Source: Owenia fusiformis (lineage: Eukaryota; Annelida; Polychaeta; Sabellida; Oweniidae). Taken from it: a stretch of 60,000 bases of DNA. The position numbers and the translations under genes are program-made. Below the pieces are notes generated by a model that made no database searches, was not told the origin of the DNA, and saw only the letters and a program-made list of their open reading frames with translations. Each line of letters starts with the position of its first letter. The stretch's first letter is position 1. The DNA is taken from positions 15,882,467-15,942,466 of the forward strand of contig CAIIXF020000002.1 of the NCBI GenBank assembly GCA_903813345.2, read 5' to 3'. This document shows positions 34,301 through 46,300 of this stretch, piece by piece.

Positions 34301-37300
34301 CTTTACGGTTGAAATGGCAGCTCCGTGGTCCAGTTCATATGCAAAACCCGGGGCTCAATAACAATTAAAAGGATAATGATAGAACAATAAAACTAAGTTG
34401 GATTGAAAGATATATCTTTATTCTAACTTATTATCAAGTTTAAGGGACAAAACTTCGCATTCCCTTTAAGTAGATAGAAGAGAAGTCCTATTTCTTATAT
34501 GGCAAATTATCGGGGAATTGTAATTTTTGTTATACAGTGTGTCTCAAAAAAATGTTACACTTACAAAAAGTTCAATATCTCTCATGATTTTGACTTTTCC
34601 CCTAAAATATACTTAGATACCAAAAGACCAGTCTTTTTCAAATAAATCCACACTATCAGATTTTACAGACTCATGTGAAATCTGATTTGCGCCAACTTCT
34701 CAGTGGTTGGACATAGTGATCAATTCTTTTTTGGTGTGAACTCTGTGGACAGTGATATCTTGATATGATCAATGATCCAGGTGTTTCTTTCCTGGATAGA
34801 AATACAAGATTCCATTATCAGGTATTCAATTTTGTTATGTATGATGGCAACATGATGGTGCAAAGACCTATGGTAGATCGTTTGGTAGAACTCTTTGGAA
34901 ATCAGTGATTAGCATTGAATTACCCAATTGACCTTTTTCCATATAAATGAAAAATAGATGGCATCATGGGTATTGGTAGGGCTAGGGTAGGGATAGAATA
35001 CATGTAAATGTATTGCCAGAGTCACTTAATTTCTTGATTTAAGAAGTAATTCCATTTGGATCTACTTAAAACACCATTGAAATATAACTATATGATCTTA
35101 TTGACATGTGGATTGTGATTTCACATTAAAATTGTGATCCTTGTAAGAGTAAATGAACTTTTTAAGGTTTTTCAGCATCGTGTCCATGGGGATTTAGCCG
35201 GACCTTTTTTTTAGACAACTAGTTAGTAAATCATTAGAATTTGAATAAAGGTAAATAATGGTGCAAATCAAAGTTGTTTTGATAGAAAATTTCATACAGA
35301 ATTCAAATATGCCTTCAAATAGAAGAAAATGTTAGTCTTTTATGGTTAAAAATGCAGATCTCCTAAAATCTCATTAAAAATGAGTCTTTGGCGAGATTTC
35401 AAAGCTATATGGAAAAAGGACCATGGATTGGCCCCATTGTCATGCCACTTTACACCCTTGATTTTTTGAAGGGCTTCTGGAAGCTCTTTACAGCATCACA
35501 AACTGACCTAAATGAACTTCTGCAAAAATAATTGATGGAATCAGTGTGATATTAATTACAATTTGCATATGCGCATGGGCAAGGGTACCTCGGATTTGCT
35601 TTGGAGAACATGTTGAGGGGACCACATGTTTATGTGGATAGACCCAATGATCATTTGTAACACAAATAAGAAAATTACAGAATGACTCAGTTAAAAGGTC
35701 AAGCTTCAACTCAGAAGAAAGTTAAATATTAAAGAAACTGTTCCTCTTTTCTCATTTGGTCCATCCAATCACATAGAAGTTAGTGGATGTCAGATTTTAC
35801 CATTGGACACTAAAAGCTGCCCTGGGCAGTCAATCTAGGACAGATTTTGAATCTGATGGTGTCAAATTATTCTAGAAAGATTTGTCTTTTGATATCCAAA
35901 GTATATTTTAGGGGAAAAGCCAAAATATAGATATATTGAACTTTTTGTAAGTGTAACATTTTTTGAGACACACTGTATATAACCATGTTGCATTATTCCA
36001 GCACCCCAGTTGATCTATGGTGGCAATGTGGACTTCCTTGTGTTTGACTATCTTAGTGAGATCACAATGTCTCTCCTAATAATAATATATAACCATGTTG
36101 CATTATTCCAGCTCCCCAATTGATCTATGGTGGCAATGTGGACTTCCTTGTGTTTGACTATCTTAGTGAGATCACAATGTCTCTCCTCACTGCTGCAAAG
36201 ACCAAAGTGCCAGTACGTAATTTACTTCCATTCAGATTGAGAGAATAATTAGAATTTGTCATTTTTGAACTCCTTGGGTGCAAGATTGACTGCAGCCATG
36301 TATTTTATTTTATTATTGCAGTGTGCATGAAAATATAGAAAAAAATTATGAAAAATTAATAAAGCTTTGCTCCAGACTGTGTGCAGGTTGCCATTGTACC
36401 TTTTTTCAGTAACATCGAGGATAATTCATTTGCGAATAACATCAAGGTTAATCATATTTATTGTATGTATTGTATATTGTAGGAGTTAGGATTTGCTCCA
36501 GACTTTGTGCAGGTTGCCATTGCACCATTCATCAAGGACATCAAGTCTAAAGGTATCAGGGTTATCAGCAATGCTGGTGGTGTGAATCCTCTAAGTTGTG
36601 CTGCTGCACTGAAGAAAGTTGCTCATGCTAATGACATACAGTTGAAGATAGCAGTAGTGACAGGAGATGAACTCATGCCAAAGGTACCTTGAGTTAATTC
36701 TTATAAAAGTTCAGCTTATTGTTGTAGCTACCATTTTTTGTAATGGCCATATTATGCTTTGTTATATTTACTTCCATTGTTTTACTTTATATACACTTTT
36801 TAATAAAAATGTGTGTGTTTCCACCTTGTCCCTGGAGATATTTTTAGCATGAAGAATTTACAAGAAAATTATTGTGTATTTTTATAAGTTGGGTCCAAGT
36901 AAATAGCACATACTATATATTCCCACAGTGACTCATTGTTTTCTTATTTATTGTGCTTCCCTCCTGATCTGATCTTTAAGATCAATGTTTTGTTCAATTT
37001 TAGTCACCTCCTCATTTGCCATGATCATAACCTTTGTTTCTTTCGTGGACCAAGAGTAAGCCACCTTTCCTCTGTATTTTTTAGAAAGAAGAATTGGCAA
37101 AAGCAGGTGTGGTGGATATGACATCTGGGAAACCATTCCCTCAAACTATACACAGCATGAATGCATACCTGGGGTGAGTAAGATAAATGGAGTTAATATG
37201 ATGACTACAAATACTATACTGCAAGAATGTATATATCGAATTAGATAATACTCTTAATGAAACTATACACATAATAAATTGTAAAATAACTGTATTTGAT

Positions 37301-40300
37301 TGTGTTTTAGAGCTGGTCCTATAGCTAGAGCTCTGGATCTGGGGGCTGACATTGTAATCACTGGTAGATGTGTGGACAGTGCAATTGTCCTAGGACCTCT
37401 ACTACACACGGTGAGTTTGAAATTGTTATTTGAAAGCACACATGAAAATCAGTGCCAGACTCTCCAGACTATTTTGTTTGAATTCAGTTGTGATCTGTAC
37501 AAATTCTTACAAGCCAATATGTCATACTAAAATAATGCCAGTGATTGGGATTAAAGCCTTGTGTTGAATGCCCATTTGAAGCTCAAATGAATCAGAAATT
37601 AAATCATTGTTATTTGTAAAATGAATTTCAAGATTTGAAACACATTCTTCGAAAGTAAGATATATTCACAAGTGTCACATTCTAACTTGGATAGTTTGGG
37701 GAAAGCAGTGCTTATAGATATGAATCCGAATTGGTAAATCTTTGTTGGGTCATATTTCAGTTTTCATTAGAGGAAAAGGCCACTTTGAAAAATCTTAATG
37801 TTTTCACACTTGAAACTGCTCCCCATGCTGGACAAAAAATTGAAACATTAATAAAAATGAAAAAGATCCAATACATCTAGATCTAACACAATCAGAATTT
37901 TAAAGAAAACATATGTAAATATTATCAAGTCACCATATCATGCCATTAAAAAGTTTATTTGATGGTACCCCGGACAGGTTGTATGATGCAGTCGTTTTTT
38001 TACTCTATATTTGCAATAGAACAACCATTCTTATTGAAATTTTCAAGATTTATTCTAGAGACAATTTCCAGATATATCTGTTGCCATATTAATAATTACG
38101 GCTGATTATTGTTATTCACTTGAGTTATATTCAATATTATTACAGTGAATTAGGCAAATAAAAACTTGTTGCCCTGGGTCTCGTTTTGTGAAGCGTTCCT
38201 TAGATTGAGCCCAGATTGAGGAGGTCAATCTTCTTGTCCACGGACATGAGTTCAACCCGGTCACTGTTTAGTACTGTCCAAAATGAAGTAAAACATTACG
38301 CATCTCCTATTTGAAGTATTCTTGGCATTAGATCCTTCAGAGATGTTATAATACAGCTGTGTCAAATTTTATCATGAAATTGCCAGGGAGACCTGACATT
38401 TTAAAAGCATGGTACAATTTACGTGCCACAGGCTTGCATGCTGAGTGACGGTGGCGGAAAAACCCAGTGGAGAAAAAGGTGCATTTTCAGAGAAAACGTG
38501 ACCCAGAGTGAGAAGTTTCATTGGCCTAATGCACTGTAATAATATTAGGCCTATTGAATATGACAAAAATGAATAACAATTATCAGCCATAATTAATATG
38601 GCATCAAATACATCTGGAAAGACTTTAGGCTGTCAAAAATTCAATGGCTAGACAAACTTTGAAATGAGGTTAAAAGTTTAATTGTTCAAGCAAAACCTGT
38701 ATTTTATTGACAGTGGAGTGTTTTTGAATAAAGCCTATCAAAATCATAAAATTGGGAATTTCGTTAAAATATTTGTTTTCCATGTTGGAAATTGTCTCCA
38801 CAATAAAATATGAAAATTTCAATAAGAATGGTTGTTCTATTGCAAATATAGAGTAAAAAAATGACTGCATCATACAACCTGTCCGGGGTACTATAGTAAT
38901 AGTAATGTCATATTAGAAATCTACATGCAAAATTACATCAAATAATGTGCTTTAAAAATTCTTTATCAATCAAATTTTAATTTTTTTGAAATAAATTTTT
39001 CAAATCTGGTAAATTCCCCATAGACCTCATGTTATAGAAATTATAATTTTCTGGTGTATTTAATGTATTTTAGATAAAACTGTCACAGCAATTAAAATTA
39101 TAGAAATGTTAGAAATAAAGAAAATGGAAAGCAACACCTTGAAAAGAGCCATAAATAAACTACATGTAGAGTCTGGGAATTCAGAATGAGGCTTAGAGGT
39201 CATTTTCATGGTGCAGCATAAGTGAATATTTTAATTATTTAGCATATTCTCCCTATTCTAGTTCAAAGGAAAATTAGGGCATATATAGATCTTATGTAGC
39301 ACCTATGAAAATATAGAATTCTATCATATTATTTCGTATATTTTCGTATAATATAACAGCAAGATTTAGTGTATATTAGAACATAATATTTACAATTTAT
39401 TATTTACAATTTATATATACATCATTATCAAGTACACTATAAAGCATATTACACATTTAAAAATATACAAGGAGTAGACGAGGGTCTCTAGCATTATCGC
39501 TACATAGCCTCATATGGCACAATCCCAAAGTTGATACAAGGCATGTCATATTCTCTGCCACACGTGGATAACTAGGTCATATTAGCTCCCTAATTTGCCG
39601 ATACGTTATTTGTGTTTAAAATGAGGTAAAGCCAGAGTCATCCTTTGTGTTCTTCTGGGAACTTTTGTCTTGTTTGTCCAAATTCTCTGATTTTTTTGCC
39701 AATGCAGCAGAAACAGCATATTTGGCCTCTCTTGCCTGGAAACAAAATTCAGAATGTTTATTGCCATTTCGTGAATAGTAAAGGTTTTTATTTTTGCCAT
39801 TTTGTTTATGTTTGTCATGTTTTATATTTGTCATGTTTTATGTTTGTCATTTCATGTGTCAGATGTTATCCTTTGCGCTTAAGCATTCATTTATCAAGTA
39901 TATGTCCTGTTTACTAGGGTTTTCAATGCAAATTTTGGAATATTTTAAGTTGCAATGTACTAACTCTCTTTTCCATCCTATGTAAAGCTCTTCGAAGAAG
40001 TGAACGCTTGTCTTTTTCCAGTTGAGGTTGTGAAAACTTTGGATCATAAAGTGGAGACATCATCAGGATAGTTTCCATTGTGCAATCAGCCTTTGTGTAA
40101 AAGCCATTTTTGCCAAATGTTGAAAAGTCTATCTCTGGCCATTCATATACATGTATGGCATTCAGGTCTATCACCATTGTGACCTCCTCTACTTTCTCCT
40201 CATCTTCAGCATTATTGAATGGAACTATACGATTGTTTTGCCTCCATAGCTGTCTTGTTTCTTTCGATTTCCAAATAGCAATCTTGCTCATGGCACTTCT

Positions 40301-43300
40301 AATCCTATGGCTTCTATTTGGTTGTTTTTTCATCTTCAAATATTTTAGTAATTTATGTCTTTGCAGATCAACTTTGAAGAATTTCTTTATCAGTTTTGTA
40401 TTGCAATTGGTTTTGTTTGTGTTTACCATAGAAACAAATTTCTATCACTTGGTAATTCTCATTGTGTAGTATGACATCACATGTCTTGTTGCTATGAAAC
40501 TCAAGTCCTATAGCAACCATTGTTTTATTTACTATGTGACATAACAATTGATTTTTTGATTCAATTAATATGTTTATGCCATCACAGTAGATAATAATGT
40601 TATAAGTTGTGATGTCATAAATTGAGAAATTTCATTCAGGGAAGTAATTGTTGGGTGTCATGGTAACATTCATAGTCAGGGCCGTCAGATGGGGGGGGGG
40701 GGTGCGATGGGTGCGACCGCACCCCCCTTTGTCACCCCCCAAAATAAATTTGAAAAAAAAATTGAAAAAAATTCTTTTTTTGAAAAATATTTTTTTTGTA
40801 ATTTTTTTTCATTGACTCATACACTTTGAAAGTACCCACAAAGCACCAAATAGCATCTTAAAATTGTAAAATTTTCTAGGGGTATTGGCCACCCCTCACA
40901 CCCCCCACAAAACAATGGAAAAGTTCTAAATTTATTTTAGTGTTTTGTCTCAGACACTTTTAAAGTGCCCAGACATCATCAAATAGCTCCTTGATATAGT
41001 TAGTGTTTTTGGGGGACTTGCTCCCCCTCTTGCATCTTGCACTTTCATAGACCCCCCCCCCCCCCTCTGGCGCCCCCCCCCCCTTGACCCCCCCCCCCAA
41101 AAAAAAAAATTGTGATTTTCTCAAATTCTTTAATTGACTCATACACTTTGAAAAGTGCCCAGAAAGCACCAAATAGCGTTGTAAAATTGTAAAATTTTCT
41201 AGGGGGAGTGGGCCACCCCTCACACCCCAAACAAAACAATGGAAAAGTTCTGAATTTGTTTTATGTACTGTCTCAGACACTTTTAAATTGCCCAGACATC
41301 ATCATCATCCTTGATAAAGTTAATGATTCTGGAAGACTAACACTTACTCGCCCTCTGGCATCCCCACTCCACCTCCCCCCCAAAAAAAAAATTTCAAATT
41401 TTTTTTATTGACTTTATTGACTAAAGTGCCCAGAAAGCACCAAATAGCATCTTAAAATTGTAAAATTTTCTTGGGAAATAGGCACTTTTAGGCACAGACA
41501 CTTTTAAAGTGCCCAAACTTCATCGAATAGCACCTTGATATTGTAAATTTTGATATGGGGGACAAACACTTGCTCCCCCTCTGGCACCCCAGCCCCACCT
41601 CCCCCTCTGGCACCCCCCCCCCCTTTGACACCCCTAATACACTTTAAAAGTGCCCAGAAGCACCAAATATCATCTTTAAAGGAACATTCCTTGCCAGACT
41701 ATTTTTCTCCTGATATGGTAGCTACAATCATATATACTTTACATATTTAGCAAAACATGGGAAATGTTTTCATATGGTTAATATTGATCATTTAAAAATG
41801 TAGTACTCATTCCCAGTAAGCTGCCATCTTTTCAGATTTCTTCCAGGAAGTGATGTCATCGACTCTCACCTGTTATAACCTTGTCTATTACAGTATAGGA
41901 AAGAAGTACAAAATCACTTCTAAACAAGAAGCCCTTATCTTCAGTGTAAAAATATTTTCAGGAGTTGTCAACTTAGAACTAAAGAAGAGATCATCAAAAG
42001 GACTTTAATCATAGACCAAATTGAAAAAAATATTCAGCTGGTTTAGTATTTCTAATAGCTCCTTACCTAATGTTATATGCAAAGTTGAGAGTCGATGACA
42101 TCACTTCCTGAGTGAAATTTTAAAAGATGGCAGCCTACTGGATTTGAGCACTACATTTTTAAGTGATCAATATTGACCATTTCAAAACATTTTTCTGTTT
42201 TTTGATAAACTTGCAAAGTATGTATATGGTTATAGCTACCATATTAGGAGAGAGATGGTCTTGCAAGGAATACCCCTTTAAATTGTAAAATTTTCTAGGA
42301 GAGTTAGCCACCCCTCACCCACAAAACAAAAGAAAATATTCTGAATTTCATTTTTTAAGTGCCCAGACATCATCAAATAGGAATGTACTAAAAACCCTTC
42401 GACCTACAACCCTTCGACCCTACGACTTACTGGGTGTCAAGAATTTTTGGAATATATTTTATTGAAAAACCCTTCGACCTCTGATTTCCCAGTCCAGTTT
42501 ACTAAATGATTACGTATAGTTCCAACTTGAGCTCCCTGTGCACGCAAATACGCATTTTACCTGGTAATTGTCAAGCAAAAATGTTTCAGTAGAAAAATTT
42601 CTAAAAAAGTTCGTCTACACAGCAAAAATACGAACGCCGAAAAAAAACGTACGCATTTCGTTCGGACCTTTCACGCGAATTACGTATATGTCACGCATTG
42701 CGTTCGAAATTTTTCGTCTTATTTTACTTTTTTACTAAAACTTGAAAAGTAGTTGAACGATTTTGAGATCAAAAGTTCGATGGGATTTGCTCCACCTCGC
42801 GTTGCTGTTATCTAGTTCTGAAATGTTTCATATCTATGTCTAGAAAATATCGTAAAGGCTAGAGTACCGACAATTGTCGGTACTCTAGACTCTGATGTGG
42901 TGGCACGCTAGAGGACCGACAAATAAATTGTCGGTACGGGAGATATGCTGTGTTTACACGCTAGAGGACCGACAAATATTGATTTTCGAATTTTCTGGCG
43001 CATGCGCAATGCGCGGGGGGGATATTTCAGATATCATACGGATATTTGGGAACAAGTGCAAAACCCGGGGAGGGCATTAGCCCCAGTTACCCGGGGATTA
43101 CCAAACCCAGTCAAAAAATGGTAGCCCGGGAACGGGGAATGGTAGTAAACGTTGAAAACCCAATAAAAACATGAACAAGTAAGACGTTCAAGAGCTATTA
43201 ATGCAGAGTAAACGGCTATATATATTCTAAACAGACAGGATATTTCTCCTGAGCCGATCAGGCGTAGAAAGGGGCGTTTGCTAGCACATTGCTACCCATT

Positions 43301-46300
43301 AGATAGAAGAAAATAGTTAGAATGTTTTTAATTTGAAGCTTATGGTATGAGGTTCCATATCCATCCGCCAAAAGGTATGAGCCCTATATAGTCCATTTAA
43401 AAACCTGTGGTATCATTCTAAATAACCCATAGTTGGCTTCTAGGGTACCTAGTATGCCACTATTTGGTATCAAAATAAAGAGGAGTTCAACTTTCATTTG
43501 AATTACGAAAATAGCGATGTAGGTGAAAATAGTTCCGAACGTGAGCATGTTTACTACGCGTTTGCCCGTCATATCAGAATTGAGGAAGTGGTAGCAAACG
43601 CAAGTTACAATAAACGGACGCTGATATCTCAAAAAGTAACCTGACTCCCTATAATTTGATGTAGGTCAATCGAACCCCTATATGGACAGGTGCATTTTGA
43701 TATATAACACTATTGGGGGTAAGCTTCAATTTTTGTCGAAATAAATTATGGCTCACTACAAGTTAATGCCTGTACGATTCCATACTGCAAAAGAAGCACT
43801 ATGCCCCCCCCCCTCAAATGAAAAAAGTAGGTCCTGCCGGGATTCGAACTCGGGACCGAGTGTGTTCGAGTCGTGCTCCCTAACCAGTGCCACTAGGCTA
43901 TAAGTGATGAGGTTATTTCGAAAGGTAAAAGTAGTGGATTTATTTATGAAATTGTCAGCTCTCTAGCAAAAACACGTAGCAGCCACTTGCGTACCGTCAA
44001 TTGTCGGTTCTCTATCTGGCACTACTAGGTGACGATAGAGTGCCGACAATTGTCGGTACCCCAGCAAATACCCCTGGACAGTCTTCAGTACCGATTTACT
44101 GAGGAGGTAAGAAACGTTCACATTCGAATGTGCTCGAATACATTAAACCTGCACATCGCTCCAAAACGCAATATGTTGACATATATTGTTTTTACATTTT
44201 TAAGCTCTAATATAAAGTTTATGTAAATAAAAAAAAATTATCTGCGTAATGTCAAAGAACAATAATTTAGTTAAAAAAAATAAAAAGGCGAATGCGGGAT
44301 TAGAACCCGGGCCTCCCGCGTGTTAAGCGAGCATTCGTCCGCTAGACCACCATGATTTTATGATTGGTGGGAGTAATTAAACGCTACTAATTTTGAATGC
44401 TATGATTCAGAAGTGACGTCACGTTCTTCATTTAGAAACCTTTCCAAAATCATATCGTCGGCTCCCGGGGCCGGCTCCGATCGAAGTCTAGCTTTAAATA
44501 TCTTTAACTCTCTTGGGACAGATTCTTAAGTTCTATACACAAAGTAATATTTCCAGCAATACAACTTCATATGGACTGAGAAATATCTAGAACGAGGTCG
44601 AAGGGTTTTTATAAAAATATATTTCAAAAATTCTTGACACGCTGTAAGTCGTAGGTCGCAGGGTCGAAGGGTCGAAGGGTTTTTAGTACATTCCCATCAA
44701 ATAGCACCTTGATATAGTCAATGTTTATGGGGGACAACCCCTTGCTCCCTTACTGGCACCACATCCCACTTCACCCTCTCATCCACTTTGACACCCCCAA
44801 AAGAATTTGAAAAAATACACATTTTTCTTATTGACTCATAACGCACAGGCGTACCAGATGGTTGCAAATTCGCTCCAAATACAACCAAATTTCAAAAATT
44901 TCCTGGGGGAGACCCCCCTTAATGCTCGGTTTTTTATTCACTCAACTCTTATTCCCATGGTGGTGGCGTACTACTTGGAAACATACACTTTGAAAGTGCC
45001 CAGAAAGCACCAAATAGCATCTCAAAACTGTAAAATTTTCTAGAGGGAGTGGACCACTCCTCACACCCCCCACAAAACAATTGGAACTTTTGGAAGTTGC
45101 ATTTGTTAATTCCAAACCAATAAAGGGAGTAACTGAGCCCCCCTCCCCCCCCCCTCTGACTTACGCGATTTGATTTTCGTGGCCAAAAAATTGACAATTT
45201 TATATTCTCTTTAGTAAGCTAAAACCGCACCCCCCTTGGAGAAAAGTGTCTTACGGGCCTGATAGTTTTAGGTTTGTTTTATTTTCTGTGGATTCCTTCA
45301 AATTTAGATTTCACAATTTGCATTTTTTGGAATGTAGAAATCTGGAATGTGTGGTTTATTATTTACCATTGAATATCTAATTATGACACTGCAAATTTGA
45401 TTTGTAGTTTTAGTGTTGTACTTGAGTTAGCCATCTGGTGGCAACTACATATTTACCCTTCTAAATTCCTAAATCATTTTTTCATTCACTCAAATAAATT
45501 CATGAAATTCTGCAGAATGATCAATTTTTAAACTAACATTATATACTAGTTAATGAAACTTGACCTGTGATTTCAACACACAACTACATGTATTATCTGA
45601 TGGAATCAAATAACTATCTGAAAAATTGCCAGGAAGCTTCATTGACACAGGGGATTTTTTTAATTTCAACAATTAAAGTATAATCTCAAAACCCTTGTTA
45701 ACTCATGGACTTAAATCTCAAATAAATAAAGGGATGGTTGTTTTTCTTAATGCTAATTATATAAGAACCTTGATTTTCTTAATGTTTCAAAATTAACTTC
45801 AAAGTAAATGAATTGATTAATCCACTGTTGCTTAAACACATGATTCATGACCAAAATATTTAACATGAATAATGACTCAAATATTTTAAGTAGGCTTTAA
45901 AATTCATTTCTATAAATAATTGCGTATTTTAAAAATCTACTAAATTGCTAAACACTTAATCTTGTAATTATAATAATAGAAGCATTGTTGTTTCTCTGAT
46001 TGCACTTCAAAGAGCTAATCAGGATTGTTGTGTACAGTTAAGAAGTGTCATGGCAACACTATATAAAACACATAGACTCTTGATTATACATTCATATTTG
46101 TGTAGGATCTGAAGGAGCAACATCACACTGAAACTGTATTTTTCAAGACATTTTTATTTGCAAGGAATCATGCTGAAATGGAAGTATAAAAGACATTCAT
46201 ATCACGCTGACTTAATGAGGAATGAAGAACTTCCAAATACATGTAGTGACAGGCATGTGGACTCTGATGCAACAATAAGCACTGTCAAAAGTTGGGAGCA

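Larger units (their letters stand above)
29171..34566. repeat. large tandem duplication
   Basis: Unit 1 is 29171-31156 and unit 2 is 31157 to about 34566. They are near-identical at offset 1986 bp until 30195/32181, and again (offset about 3417 bp) from 30259/33676 onward. Unit 1 ends inside a truncated mariner terminal repeat (31119-31150); in unit 2 the same terminal repeat continues into a whole element. Unit 2 is longer by about 1431 bp. Confidence 0.92.
42380..44694. mobile_element. Mutator-like non-autonomous element with 9-bp target duplication
   Basis: Inverted ends ggaatgtactaaaaaccctt (left) and its complement (right) run about 105 bp, through cttcgaccctacgactta and gtgtcaagaatttttg. 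They are flanked by an exact 9-bp direct repeat CATCAAATA (42371-42379 and 44695-44703). Long inverted repeats with 9-bp target duplications are typical of MULEs. The 2.3-kb interior has no transposase frame; it carries palindromic motifs and two tRNA-like segments. Confidence 0.8.
40677..45262. repeat. C-rich composite repeat with ~300-bp internal units
   Basis: Units share caccaaatagcatcttaaaa, ttgtaaaattttctaggg, ccacccctcacacccc and cttttaaagtgcccagacat, and recur near 40840, 41160, 41430 and 45000. Long C runs (for example 41051-41066) separate them. The left end cagggccgtcagatggggg and the right end cttacgggcctg look like diverged inverted termini of the GGCCCGTA-type elements. Two further elements are nested inside. 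Confidence 0.75.

Noticed and set aside
29171-35975. Retrovirus-like or LINE coding sequence
   Set aside because: No reverse transcriptase, integrase or capsid-like motif was seen in any frame; the repeats are short inverted-repeat DNA elements.
40960-41750. Gly- or Pro-rich ORFs over the C-runs
   Set aside because: They arise from homopolymer runs of the composite repeat.
43828-43906. Second functional tRNA gene
   Set aside because: The 3' acceptor strand GCAGGAC has no pairing 5' strand, and the anticodon arm is degenerate.
44289-44357. Functional tRNA gene (minus strand)
   Set aside because: B-box and anticodon-stem match tRNA-Gly, but the acceptor strands do not pair and the whole unit is repeated with its flank elsewhere.
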